The notes: a model not told the origin generated them from the sequence alone. A stretch of DNA of 64,000 nt from Mesoflavibacter zeaxanthinifaciens DSM 18436 (GCF_000422365.1 NZ_AULQ01000001.1:310001-374000), one strand, 5' to 3'. Counted from the stretch's first letter, positions 8,537 to 17,490 are shown. Numbers and translations are program-made.

Positions 8537-8954
8537 AGTGTCTATACTTACTTTGGTTTTTTAGTCTACACCATTTTATAGCTTCATATAAATCATTAAA
8601 TCTTTGCATTTTAAACCTAAAGAAAAATTTTTCCATTAAAGCACTTTGCCAACTACTTTCAAATTCTGTAACTATAGCATATCCATTTAATTTTAAATTT
8701 GCTTTTTGAAATTTTAACCAATCTTGTGGTTTAACAGAGTATTTGTTAACTCTATTAGATATGTAACAAATCTGTTTTCCAGAAGGATAATGTTTTAAAG
8801 CTTCATGTATAATTTCTTGGGCTTCGTCCCAAGTAAATGTAACACCTTCATTGATTTCTGAAATTATTATTCCATCTAAAAAATAAAAGATCCCACTATC
8901 AGATACATAAACATCTTCTATTTGATTGGCTAAATTTGTGTTTTCAACTTTCAT
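8523..8954 (-). CDS. Hypothetical cytoplasmic protein, STAS/SpoIIAA-like fold suspected
   Basis: A 143-aa protein without signal peptide or membrane segment. Its layout is an N-terminal beta-rich part (GIFYFLDGIIISEINEG), a helix with TWDEAQEIIHEALK, a strand QICYISNRVN, and a C-terminal FNDLYEAIKWC. This alternation and the closing DLYEAIKWC helix resemble the SpoIIAA/STAS-like proteins common in Flavobacteriia, which often bind lipids or small ligands. That fold is my inference from pattern; no function is known. A minus-strand -7 box, TATTTTTG, lies at 8986-8993, about 30 bp before its start codon. Confidence 0.5.
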   Translation of the reverse strand: MKVENTNLANQIEDVYVSDSGIFYFLDGIIISEINEGVTFTWDEAQEIIHEALKHYPSGKQICYISNRVNKYSVKPQDWLKFQKANLKLNGYAIVTEFESSWQSALMEKFFFRFKMQRFNDLYEAIKWCRLKNQSKYRHFNVG

Positions 8955-9135
8955 AAAAATTAATAGCGTTAAATTTCTTATAGTTCAAAAATATTTTGTT
9001 TGTAAGCGAAATCTTAAATTATGAGGTCGCTTAAAAAAAACTTTCGATAAAATTCACTTTTATTGCGACAAACAAATTTAAAATGAAGAATAAATTGTGT
9101 GTCTATAACTGTTTGAAAATTAGTTTATTTAACAC

Positions 9136-9179
9136 CTAAAACGTTTTAGATTTGTAAGAATTAAGCAAATTACTTACAA
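9136..9179 (+). promoter_or_regulatory. menB promoter region with overlapping palindrome
   Basis: A perfect -7 box, TAGATTTG, lies at 9147-9154, 93 bp upstream of menB. It overlaps a perfect 14-bp palindrome, CTAAAACGTTTTAG (9136-9149). A second inverted repeat follows at 9152-9158 (TTGTAAG) and 9173-9179 (CTTACAA). Repressor or leader-RNA control of menB-menA is an inference. No TTG lies at the expected -33 spacing. The rest of the 293-bp gap (8955-9247) shows nothing else I can name. Confidence 0.4.
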
Positions 9180-9247
9180 GTTATTTATTAGTAATACACA
9201 CTAAAAATTATATAATTACTTATTTTTACATTATAAAAAATAACATC

Positions 9248-10087
9248 ATGAGCCAAATTAATTGGGAAACAGCCAAAGAATATCAAGATATAACTTATAG
9301 AAAATGTAATGGTGTTGCACGTATTGCATTTAATAGACCAGATGTACGTAATGCGTTTAGACCGCAAACAACAAAAGAATTATACGATGCTTTTTATGAT
9401 GCAAATGAAGACACATCAATAGGTGTAGTTCTTTTATCTGCAGAAGGACCATCTTCTAAAGATGGAATTTACAGTTTTTGCTCCGGTGGCGATCAAAAAG
9501 CTAGAGGACATCAAGGTTATGTTGGAGAAGATGGTTACCATAGGTTAAATATTTTAGAGGTACAACGTTTAATTAGATTTATGCCAAAAGCTGTTATAGC
9601 TGTAGTCCCAGGATGGGCAGTTGGTGGCGGACACAGTTTGCACGTAGTTTGCGACCTTACTTTGGCAAGTAAAGAACATGCTATTTTTAAACAAACCGAT
9701 GCTGATGTTACTAGTTTTGATGGTGGTTATGGATCTGCATATTTGGCAAAAATGGTAGGACAAAAAAAAGCACGTGAAATTTTCTTTTTAGGAAGAAATT
9801 ATTCGGCACAAGAAGCCTATGAAATGGGAATGGTAAATGCAGTTATACCACATGCAGATTTAGAGGATACTGCTTACGAATGGGCACAAGAAATCTTAGC
9901 TAAATCACCAACATCTATTAAAATGCTAAAGTTTGCAATGAATTTAACAGACGATGGTATGGTTGGACAACAAGTTTTTGCAGGTGAAGCAACACGTTTA
10001 GCTTATATGACTGACGAAGCAAAAGAAGGTCGTGATGCCTTTTTAGAAAAACGTAAACCTAATTTTCCTAAAAAATGGATTCCTTAA
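9248..10087 (+). CDS. menB: 1,4-dihydroxy-2-naphthoyl-CoA synthase
   Basis: This 279-aa crotonase-family enzyme cyclises O-succinylbenzoyl-CoA to DHNA-CoA. MenB-specific motifs are FCSGGDQKARG, WAVGGGHSLHVVCDLT (oxyanion hole and bicarbonate/active-site region), IFKQTDADVTSFDGGYGSAY and the C-terminal FLEKRKPNFPK. Length and order match the family, and no key residue appears missing. It lies 1 bp upstream of menA and is surely co-transcribed with it. It is separated from menD by two unrelated + strand genes and one minus-strand gene, so the men genes form a cluster rather than one operon. Confidence 0.96.
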   Translation: MSQINWETAKEYQDITYRKCNGVARIAFNRPDVRNAFRPQTTKELYDAFYDANEDTSIGVVLLSAEGPSSKDGIYSFCSGGDQKARGHQGYVGEDGYHRLNILEVQRLIRFMPKAVIAVVPGWAVGGGHSLHVVCDLTLASKEHAIFKQTDADVTSFDGGYGSAYLAKMVGQKKAREIFFLGRNYSAQEAYEMGMVNAVIPHADLEDTAYEWAQEILAKSPTSIKMLKFAMNLTDDGMVGQQVFAGEATRLAYMTDEAKEGRDAFLEKRKPNFPKKWIP

Positions 10088-10088
10088 G

Positions 10089-10994
10089 ATGAAAAACACT
10101 TTAAAATGGATATCTGCAATGCGCTTGCGTACGCTACCTTTATCAATATCAGGAATAATTATAGCGTCTTGTTTTGCAGGATATAATGGTGTTTTTGATA
10201 TAAAAATATTTGTATTAGCAATTTTAACAACACTTAGTTATCAAATTCTGTCCAATTTAGCTAACGATTATGGAGATGGTGTAAAAGGCACTGATAATGA
10301 TGATCGTATTGGACCACAAAGAGCATTACAAAGCGGTGCTATCACTAAGGAAGAAATGTTTAATGCCATAAGAATAAACATATTAATATCTATAGTTTTA
10401 ACTGTGGGATTGGTCTATTATTCTTTTGGATCGGATAACCTTCTATTAGCTTTACTTTTTTTTGGTTTAGCAGGATTGGCGGTTAGAGCTGCTGTTAAAT
10501 ATACTGTTGGTAAGTCAGCGTATGGCTATCGAGGCAAAGGAGATATTTACGTATTTATATTTTTTGGTTTAGTAAGTGTTATAGGTTGTTATGTGCTTTA
10601 TGCAAAGCAGATAGACCATGTATTAATTTTACCAGCTATTAGTGTTGGTATGTTAAGTACAGCAGTATTAAATCTTAATAATATGAGAGATATAATCTCT
10701 GATACAAAATCAAATAAAATTACATTAGCGGTCAAATTAGGTAAAGAAAAAGCAAAAAAATACCATTACTTTTTAGTTGGAGGCGCTATGATTTGTGCTC
10801 TCGTTTTTAGTGTTTTATATTATACTTCTTCACCTTTTAGTTTATTATTTATCATTTCTTACATACCATTACTTATACATTTGTCTAAGGTAAATAAGGT
10901 GTCAAATCCAAAAGACTTTGATCCTGAATTAAAAAAACTAGCTTTATCTACCGTATTATTTAGTGTACTTTTAGGTGTAGGTTATTTGTTGTAA
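10089..10994 (+). CDS. menA: 1,4-dihydroxy-2-naphthoate polyprenyltransferase
   Basis: This 301-aa integral membrane protein of the UbiA superfamily attaches the isoprenoid tail to DHNA, giving demethylmenaquinone. The first Asp-rich motif is at Asn59-Asp69 (NDYGDGVKGTD), followed by IGPQRALQSG. The second is LNLNNMRDIISDTKSNK near residues 196-212. About eight or nine hydrophobic helices fit the family. The ATG at 10089 is 1 bp after the menB stop. The tail length cannot be read from the sequence. Confidence 0.95.
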   Translation: MKNTLKWISAMRLRTLPLSISGIIIASCFAGYNGVFDIKIFVLAILTTLSYQILSNLANDYGDGVKGTDNDDRIGPQRALQSGAITKEEMFNAIRINILISIVLTVGLVYYSFGSDNLLLALLFFGLAGLAVRAAVKYTVGKSAYGYRGKGDIYVFIFFGLVSVIGCYVLYAKQIDHVLILPAISVGMLSTAVLNLNNMRDIISDTKSNKITLAVKLGKEKAKKYHYFLVGGAMICALVFSVLYYTSSPFSLLFIISYIPLLIHLSKVNKVSNPKDFDPELKKLALSTVLFSVLLGVGYLL

Positions 10995-11004
10995 ATTATT
11001 TTAT

Positions 11005-11894
11005 ATGAAATTATTAAAACTTATTTTCTTAGTATTGTTACTTAGTAGCTGCCAATTCAATCAGTCAGTAAATAAAAACTTTAACACAGATACTTACACT
11101 AGAGGAAAAGGTCTTGCATGTAACGATGTTTATATGACAATTAATGATGTAGAGGATAACAGAAATGAAATTATCTACGGAGAGAAAATAAAGTTTGTTT
11201 TTAATGGTATTACTGGTTTTAATGTGATAGAAGACAAGTCTTATCCTGCAATGTCAATTTATGTTGTTAAAAACCAAAAAGATACGGTTTAAATATTCCA
11301 AATACGATTAAAGATATATCTGTTAATGGTACAGACTTAAAACCATTGCAATTACAAGCTCATATAACTGCAGGGTTACCTTATTCTAAAAATGAAACAT
11401 ATAAAGTTTTTGTAGATATATGGGATACAAAAGGTAATGGTACTTATAATCTAGAAATGCCTTTTACGGTTAAAGAAAATGACCTTTTAAGAGTAAAGAC
11501 TGAAGGGCTAGAATATTCTAATGTTTATTTATGGGATCAAAGCAAAGAGCAAGTATTGACTAGCAAAGATAATTTTAAATTTGGTAAAGAGTATTTATTA
11601 TTTATTGAAGGTTTAAATGGATTATCAGTTAAGGACAGTCTTGTATATCCAATGTTTTCTTTAGATATTATTGATAATGATAAAGAGGAAATCTTATCAA
11701 GCAGTAATTTGTTTAATGTTAGTGAAACTAAAGGAGTATCGTACAATGATATTAAAGAGAAATTTTATGTAAATTTTAGTTTTACAGAAGGTTACTTGTC
11801 TAATCCTTGTAAATTAAAATCTGTTGTTAAAGATTTATATTCAGAAAATGAAATAAGAATTTTAACAGAAATTAATATAGAAACTCAAGAATAA
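11005..11894 (+). pseudogene. Duplicated-module lipoprotein interrupted by a one-base frameshift
   Basis: The first part (11005-11292, 95 aa) is a lipoprotein start with lipobox LLSSC. It stops at TAA 11290-11292 after QKDTV. The second part continues in another frame from about 11289 to 11894. Adding one T to the T-run at 11288-11290 restores a single 296-aa protein reading DTV-LNIPN. The restored protein is an internal duplication: GEKIKFVFNGITGFNV...SYPAMSIYVV in the first half matches GKEYLLFIEGLNGLSV...VYPMFSLDII in the second. The repeat alignment runs across the break, which supports a real indel in this strain or a base-calling error. The family and function are unknown. It follows menA by 10 bp. 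Confidence 0.7.
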
Positions 11895-11898
11895 CTAT

Positions 11899-12690
11899 TT
11901 ACCTGACATCACTTTTAATAACTAAACGATGTAATAGTTTAGGAAAAAATCGTTTTAAATAAACTCCAAAAATTTCCTTTTTACCAATATATACTTCAAA
12001 TTTTTCCTTTTGTATCGCTTTAATCATACGTTTACTAAATTCAGAAACTGTTAATCCTTTTTCAGTTGCTTGATCTTGTTTATTTTGTAAACTTCCATCG
12101 CCTATTAAAGCATTTTTTGCAATATTAGTATTGACAAAACCAGGACAAACAATAGTTACTTTTATATTGTCTTTTTGATGTTCCATACGTAAAGCATCAA
12201 AAAAACCGTGTAAAGCATGTTTTGCGCCACAATATCCAGATCTGTAAGGCGAACTAAATTTACCCATCAGACTTGTAACCACTACAAAATGCCCATTTTT
12301 ATTTTTGATAAAATGTGGTAGTAAAGCTTTACTTAACGCAACGGTACCTAAATAATCAACATCCATCAATTTTTTGTCTACACTAATATCTGTATCTACA
12401 ATTAATGATCGTTGACTAATACCACCATTATTAATTAAAATATCAATATTTCCAAAGCAGTTAACTGCGGTTTCAACAACAGTTTTCATGTTATTAATTT
12501 CGGCTAAATCAAAAGGAATAACAGCTACATTTTCAGGCGTTTTACAGGTTAGTTTTATAGCTTCTAATTTGGCTTTATTTCTTGCAGAAATAATTAACTT
12601 ACAATCCATATTAGATAAATGCTCAACAAGACCTTTTCCTATTCCACTAGAGGCACCAGTTATCCAAACAACTTTATTGTTGAAGTTCAT
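11899..12690 (-). CDS. Short-chain dehydrogenase/reductase (SDR)
   Basis: This 263-aa classical SDR has the nucleotide-binding TGASSGIGKGL near residue 11, the structural NNGGISQRS near residue 87, the catalytic Ser in VVTSLMGKF and the YCGAKHA motif carrying the Tyr-x-x-x-Lys-like active site. Here the motif is YCGAK, which preserves Tyr and Lys. The basic residues after the first beta strand (SARNKAKLE) favour NADP(H). The substrate is unknown. Its start overlaps the end of the sterol-desaturase-like gene by 17 bp, so the two form a minus-strand operon and may act on the same lipid-like substrate. Confidence 0.85.
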   Translation of the reverse strand: MNFNNKVVWITGASSGIGKGLVEHLSNMDCKLIISARNKAKLEAIKLTCKTPENVAVIPFDLAEINNMKTVVETAVNCFGNIDILINNGGISQRSLIVDTDISVDKKLMDVDYLGTVALSKALLPHFIKNKNGHFVVVTSLMGKFSSPYRSGYCGAKHALHGFFDALRMEHQKDNIKVTIVCPGFVNTNIAKNALIGDGSLQNKQDQATEKGLTVSEFSKRMIKAIQKEKFEVYIGKKEIFGVYLKRFFPKLLHRLVIKSDVR

Positions 12691-13579
12691 TTTGTCTGTT
12701 CTTTAACCATTCATTTCTTAAATCATCGCTTAGTTTTCCTGTACCATCATGTTTCCAACCTGGTGGTTTTATTAGATAATTAATTCTATTTTTTAAAGAA
12801 ATTTTATGTTTAAAAGTATCTTTAAACATAAAAAACCATTCTATAAAAGCAACTTTTATAGGATTATAAGTTTTAATGTTGCTAACTAATCCATAGATCA
12901 CCTTTTCTTCATCTAATTCTTCTTGAAATGTTCCAAAAAGTTTATCCCAAATAATTAAAATACCAGCATGGTTTCTGTCTAAATAAATAGGATTGCTTCC
13001 ATGATGTACTCTATGATGCGATGGTGTATTAAATATAGCTTCAAACCATTTAGGCATTTTGTTAATAGCTTCGGTATGTATCCAAAATTGATACAGTAAG
13101 CTTATTGACATTTGGAGTAAAATCATACCAGGATGAAATCCAACTAGAGGTAACCATAACCAAAAAATAAAGGTGTAAAAACCACCAGACCACGTTTGCC
13201 TTAAAGCTGTACTTAGGTTATAATGTTGAGAAGAATGATGCACAACATGCGAAGCCCAAAATAAACGACATTGATGAGATATCCTATGAAACCAATAATA
13301 ACTAAAATCGTCAGCAAAAAAGATTAAAACAAAACTCCACCAAGTAACAGGAATCGTAAAAAGCCTAAAGTTATCATACACAAAATAAAAAGCAGCAATA
13401 ACAATTGCTTTACTTATAAAGCCAAGTAAGACATTGCCAATGCCCATACTTAAAGACGTTACAGAGTCTTTAGTTTGGTAAGATTTTAAATTTAATCTAA
13501 CAGTATAGACTACTTCTACAACCATAGCTATTATAAAAAAAGGAATAGCATATAGTATAATATTAGGAAATTGATGCAT
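12674..13579 (-). CDS. Sterol desaturase / fatty acid hydroxylase family membrane protein
   Basis: A 301-aa integral membrane di-iron protein with the three histidine clusters of the family: HRISH, HVVHH, and HHRVHHG followed by the terminal NHAG box. About four hydrophobic helices surround them. Family members hydroxylate or desaturate lipids using oxygen. Bacterial members of this type are sometimes involved in carotenoid or sphingolipid/ornithine-lipid hydroxylation, but nothing here fixes the substrate. The downstream overlapping SDR suggests a two-step oxidation or reduction of a lipid. A minus-strand -7 box lies at 13612-13619. Confidence 0.85.
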   Translation of the reverse strand: MHQFPNIILYAIPFFIIAMVVEVVYTVRLNLKSYQTKDSVTSLSMGIGNVLLGFISKAIVIAAFYFVYDNFRLFTIPVTWWSFVLIFFADDFSYYWFHRISHQCRLFWASHVVHHSSQHYNLSTALRQTWSGGFYTFIFWLWLPLVGFHPGMILLQMSISLLYQFWIHTEAINKMPKWFEAIFNTPSHHRVHHGSNPIYLDRNHAGILIIWDKLFGTFQEELDEEKVIYGLVSNIKTYNPIKVAFIEWFFMFKDTFKHKISLKNRINYLIKPPGWKHDGTGKLSDDLRNEWLKNRQNELQQ

Positions 13580-13611
13580 TATAATTTGGGTTATATATGG
13601 ACTAAAAATAC

Positions 13612-13632
13612 AAAAATAATTACCTATTTTTG
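13612..13632. promoter_or_regulatory. Divergent -7 boxes between the sterol-desaturase-like gene and menC
   Basis: Two TAnnTTTG boxes lie back to back. TATTTTTG reads on the minus strand at 13612-13619, serving the desaturase gene. TATTTTTG reads on the plus strand at 13625-13632, only 11 bp before the menC ATG. Neither has a clear TTG at -33. Leaders would be very short on the menC side. Confidence 0.45.
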
Positions 13633-13643
13633 AAACTAACTTT

Positions 13644-14678
13644 ATGAAAGCAACCTACAAAAAACATATTTTAAACTTTAAAGTGCCTAGTGGTACATCT
13701 AGAGGTATTTTAAAAACCAAAGAAACTTGGTTTATAATCATTGAAAATGAAGATAAAAGAGGTATTGGAGAATGCGGAATTTTAAGAGGCTTAAGTACAG
13801 ACGATAGACCAGATTACGAAGTACAATTACAATACACGTGTAATAATATTGAAAAAGGTTTAGATGTTCTTTATTCTGAAAACGAAGAATTTCCTAGCAT
13901 TCAAATTGGATTAGAAATGGCTTTTAAAAGCTTAGAAGCTAAAGACCCTTTTATCTTGTTTCCATCTAATTTTTCAAAAGGTAATGACTCTATTCCGATT
14001 AACGGATTAATTTGGATGGGAGATAAGTCCTTTATGAATCAACAAATCAAACAAAAAATAGCAGATGGTTTTGATTGTATAAAGTTGAAAATTGGCGCTA
14101 TAGATTTTCAAACAGAACTTGATATTTTAAAAGGGATTAGGCAAAATTTCAGCGAAAGCGATATAGAAATAAGAGTAGATGCTAATGGAGCTTTTAGTAT
14201 TGATTCTGCTTTAGAAAAACTTAAACGCCTATCTGACTATAAATTACATTCTATTGAGCAGCCAATAAAACCAAACCAATGGGATCAAATGGCAAAACTT
14301 TGTGAAAAAACACCTTTAGCAATTGCATTAGATGAAGAATTAATAGGTGTTTTTAACGAAGATAAAAAGCAGGAACTATTACGTGTAATCAATCCACAAT
14401 ATATCATCTTAAAACCAAGTTTTATAGGCGGTTTTAAAGGTAGTAACACATGGATTACCCTTGCCGAAAAACAAAATATTGGTTGGTGGATTACTAGTGC
14501 TTTAGAAAGTAACGTTGGACTTAACGCTATTGCACAATACACCTATTTAAAAGAAGTCACAATGCCTCAAGGTTTAGGTACAGGTAGCTTATTTACCAAC
14601 AATATTTCTTCACCATTAACAGTAAAAAATGGTACATTGCAATACAATACAAATTTAAATTGGGACTTTAATTTTTAA
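13644..14678 (+). CDS. menC: o-Succinylbenzoate synthase
   Basis: This 344-aa enolase-superfamily enzyme dehydrates SHCHC to o-succinylbenzoate. The catalytic and metal residues are in place: the KxK pair at Lys147 and Lys149 (CIKLKIG), Asp179 in RVDANGAF, Glu205 in SIEQP, Asp230 in ALDEE and Lys257 in ILKPSFIGG. Dipeptide epimerases share the fold, but the men context makes OSBS most likely. The gene opens a + strand operon with the CPBP protease (gap 3 bp) and menE. Confidence 0.92.
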   Translation: MKATYKKHILNFKVPSGTSRGILKTKETWFIIIENEDKRGIGECGILRGLSTDDRPDYEVQLQYTCNNIEKGLDVLYSENEEFPSIQIGLEMAFKSLEAKDPFILFPSNFSKGNDSIPINGLIWMGDKSFMNQQIKQKIADGFDCIKLKIGAIDFQTELDILKGIRQNFSESDIEIRVDANGAFSIDSALEKLKRLSDYKLHSIEQPIKPNQWDQMAKLCEKTPLAIALDEELIGVFNEDKKQELLRVINPQYIILKPSFIGGFKGSNTWITLAEKQNIGWWITSALESNVGLNAIAQYTYLKEVTMPQGLGTGSLFTNNISSPLTVKNGTLQYNTNLNWDFNF

Positions 14679-14681
14679 CCT

Positions 14682-15665
14682 ATGGATTATATAAAACAAG
14701 CCTTTTACGCTAAGCATGATGTATGGCGTTATATTGTTGGATTATTAATAATACTAGTTGCTTGGCAGTTTGTTGGCGCTATACCATTAATGATTGCATT
14801 AGTATTAGCAGTCGTTAACCAAGGAGGCAATTTAAATAATACACCTACAGATATAGCAGGATTGGTAGATCTTTTAGGTCAAAATAGCTTTTTAGTATTA
14901 ATGTTAATCTCGTTTTTAATTGGTCTTATAAGTTTATTTTTAGTTGTTAAATTTATTCATAATCAATCCTTTACTTCATTAACAACAGCTAGAGCTAAAG
15001 TAGATTGGAAGCGTGTATTCTTTTCGTTTTTCTTTTGGGGAATTATTTCTTCTGCTATGGTGATTTTAGATTATCAATTAACACCAGAAGATTATGTGTG
15101 GAATTTCGATTTACAAAAATTCTTAGTTTTAGCAGTTATCGGTATCGTGTTGTTACCATTTCAAACTAGTTTTGAAGAATATTTATTTAGAGGCTATTTA
15201 ATGCAAGGTATTGGTGTTATTGCAAGAAATAGATGGTTACCACTGGTAATTACTTCAGTAATTTTCGGAGTAATGCACATTGCTAATCCAGAAGTAGAAA
15301 AACTAGGTTATGTTATTATGGTATATTATATAGGTACTGGTTTTTTCTTAGGAATTATAACTTTAATGGACGAAGGTATGGAGCTTGCACTTGGTTTTCA
15401 CGCAGCAAATAACTTGTTTACAGCATTACTGGTAACTGCAGATTGGACAGCTTTACAAACAGATTCTATTTTAAAAGACATTTCAGAACCTGGTGAAATG
15501 GCTTTAGGTGAAATCTTTGTTCCAGTGTTTATAGTGTTTCCAATTCTATTATTTATTTTTTCTAAAATGTATAAATGGAATAACTGGAATGATAGATTAT
15601 TTGGTAAAGTTGAAGCTCCAGAATTAGATATAACTACAGATATTGGCAATGACACCAACGTATAA
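14682..15665 (+). CDS. CPBP-family intramembrane glutamic protease
   Basis: A 327-aa integral membrane protein with about eight hydrophobic segments. It carries the three conserved motifs of the Abi/CPBP (Rce1-like) family: FEEYLFRG with the catalytic Glu pair and Arg, FGVMH with a His, and LGFHAANN with a second His and Asn. All presumed active-site residues are present, so an active intramembrane protease is likely; the substrate is unknown. The gene sits between menC and menE and overlaps the start of menE by 17 bp. Translation is therefore coupled, but I see no biochemical reason for the pairing. Confidence 0.85.
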   Translation: MDYIKQAFYAKHDVWRYIVGLLIILVAWQFVGAIPLMIALVLAVVNQGGNLNNTPTDIAGLVDLLGQNSFLVLMLISFLIGLISLFLVVKFIHNQSFTSLTTARAKVDWKRVFFSFFFWGIISSAMVILDYQLTPEDYVWNFDLQKFLVLAVIGIVLLPFQTSFEEYLFRGYLMQGIGVIARNRWLPLVITSVIFGVMHIANPEVEKLGYVIMVYYIGTGFFLGIITLMDEGMELALGFHAANNLFTALLVTADWTALQTDSILKDISEPGEMALGEIFVPVFIVFPILLFIFSKMYKWNNWNDRLFGKVEAPELDITTDIGNDTNV

Positions 15666-16734
15666 AAACATTCATAATCGTTTTAAGTTAAACGGTACTC
15701 ATTACAATTTTGAAGATTTAAAAGAAGTCGCTTATAGCTTTATTAAAGAAGGTTTAGATTTTGAAAAACAAATAGGAGACTTTTTAAATCATTGGCAAGA
15801 TGATAGCGAGTTTATCGATGTAAAAACTTCAGGATCTACAGGTCAACCAAAAACCATTTGTTTAAGTAAACAAGCTATGGTAAATTCTGCAATAGCTACA
15901 GGAGATTATTTTGGGTTAGAACCAGGTAATACAGCCTTAATGTGTCTTCCTGCAAATTATATAGCAGGAAAAATGATGCTAGTCCGTGCACTAATTTTAG
16001 GTTTAGAAATTGATGTAATAGAACCAAAAACTAATCCAATTTTTGATAACGAAGTGCACTACGATTTTTGTGCAATGATACCTATTCAAGTACAAAAAGC
16101 AATACAAAGATTAGATCATATTAACACGTTAATAATTGGTGGCGCTTCGGTAAATTATCAATTAAAAGAAAAGCTTCAAAATTTAAAAGTGAATGCTTAT
16201 GAAACTTATGGAATGACCGAAACCATTACTCATGTTGCAGTAAAAAAACTAAATAATTTCAAAACAGATAACGATTGTAGTCCAGTTGAAGCTTCTTATT
16301 TTGAGACCTTACCAAATATCAATATATCACAAAATAAATCGCAATGTTTAGTTATTGATGCACCAAATATTTTAGAGGAAACAATAGAAACAAGTGATGT
16401 TGTAAAATTACATTCTGCAACTACTTTTGAGTGGTTAGGACGTAAAGATAATGTGATTAATTCTGGTGGAGTAAAACTGTTTCCAGAACAAATTGAAGCC
16501 AAATTACAGTCTCAAATAGCTTCACGATTTTTTATTTCAAAAGAAAATAATGATAAGTTTGGAGAGCAAGTTATACTTGTTGTAGAAGATAAAGATTTCA
16601 ACTTAAAACCTTCAGATTTAAAAGATTTATCTAAGTTAGAAGTGCCTAAAAATATCTACACTGTAGATAAATTTATAGAAACATCTTCAGGAAAAGTAAA
16701 CAGAGGTAAAACATTACAACTACTTCAAAAGTAG
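15649..16734 (+). CDS. menE: o-Succinylbenzoate-CoA ligase, short form
   Basis: This 361-aa adenylate-forming enzyme activates o-succinylbenzoate with CoA. It has the ATP-binding loop TSGSTGQPK, the motif YETYGMTETITHVA, the hinge region WLGRKDNVINSGGVK and the C-terminal lysine in SSGKVNRGK. It is about 100 residues shorter than typical MenE because the N-terminal part is reduced; this seems common for the flavobacterial form. I use the ATG at 15649 (MTPTYKNIH). The alternative TTG at 15643 adds only two residues. Together with menB, menC, menD, menF, menI and menA it nearly completes the pathway; only menH is not found in the window. Confidence 0.92.
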   Translation: MTPTYKNIHNRFKLNGTHYNFEDLKEVAYSFIKEGLDFEKQIGDFLNHWQDDSEFIDVKTSGSTGQPKTICLSKQAMVNSAIATGDYFGLEPGNTALMCLPANYIAGKMMLVRALILGLEIDVIEPKTNPIFDNEVHYDFCAMIPIQVQKAIQRLDHINTLIIGGASVNYQLKEKLQNLKVNAYETYGMTETITHVAVKKLNNFKTDNDCSPVEASYFETLPNINISQNKSQCLVIDAPNILEETIETSDVVKLHSATTFEWLGRKDNVINSGGVKLFPEQIEAKLQSQIASRFFISKENNDKFGEQVILVVEDKDFNLKPSDLKDLSKLEVPKNIYTVDKFIETSSGKVNRGKTLQLLQK

Positions 16735-16827
16735 ACTTCACTCAACAAAAAATACACTTTACTCAATAGCGGTTTTATAAGCATTGGTTTGGTTATAGTT
16801 TAGTTATAAACTTTAAAACCAAGGATT

Positions 16828-17478
16828 ATGAAAACAATTCTATCATTAGTATTATTTCTGTTTTTAACGGTCATTAATGCACAAGAAACAACGCTCACAA
16901 CTAAATCTTTAAAACTTGATAATCTAATTTCATTTGTAGCAGACAATTTTCCTTTGCAATCAGAAAATAATAACGAAGATGACGAAAATTATGAAGAAGA
17001 AGTAACTCAATTAAACTATCAAGTTACTTTTTTATTAGAAACAACGACTTCAAATTTTTCTGATGAAGATGAAATTATATTAAAGCAAGCCTTTAAATTT
17101 TTATCAAATAGATTAAGTAAAGAAGATAAGCTTTCAATAGTTGTTTATTCTGGTCAAAACGGATTATTATTAGATAATCAATCACCAAAATCACTTAAAA
17201 AAATTCTTCATGCATTAAGTGATGTAAAAAAGAATATCATCGAAGAGTATGATGATGGAATAGAAGACGCTTATTCTCATGCAAACTCAAATTTCAACAC
17301 AGAATCTCATAATATTTTAGTTATGGTAAGAAATCCAGATGCTAAAGTAGAAACTAGTGAAACAGAAGAAATTGTTGAAACCTTAAAAGCAAACGGAGCA
17401 AAAACTAAGGATAATAGTATCGTGCTTTTAACAGCTATTTCATTACTACCAGAATTAATCGAAGTTATTAAAAAATAA
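16828..17478 (+). CDS. Exported protein with a degenerate VWA-like domain
   Basis: This 216-aa protein has a signal peptide (residues 1-18, ending VINAQ) and an acidic linker. Its domain is clearly related to the VWA domain of the next gene: LKQAFKFL here against LKQAFKLL there, and KLSIVVYSG against KVSIVVYAG. The metal-ion site has decayed. DxSxS is replaced by E71-T-T73-T-S75. The Thr loop GGSTAGG has no counterpart, and ATDGD is replaced by MVRNPD. It probably lost metal-dependent ligand binding but may keep the fold, for instance as a partner of the neighbouring protein. The gap to that gene is 12 bp, so they share a transcript. Confidence 0.65.
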   Translation: MKTILSLVLFLFLTVINAQETTLTTKSLKLDNLISFVADNFPLQSENNNEDDENYEEEVTQLNYQVTFLLETTTSNFSDEDEIILKQAFKFLSNRLSKEDKLSIVVYSGQNGLLLDNQSPKSLKKILHALSDVKKNIIEEYDDGIEDAYSHANSNFNTESHNILVMVRNPDAKVETSETEEIVETLKANGAKTKDNSIVLLTAISLLPELIEVIKK

Positions 17479-17490
17479 AACCATCAAATT

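Noticed and set aside
11281-11300. Programmed -1 ribosomal frameshift in the split lipoprotein
   Set aside because: TTTAAAT looks slippery, but its phase relative to the upstream frame is wrong; a simple one-base loss in a T-run explains the break better.
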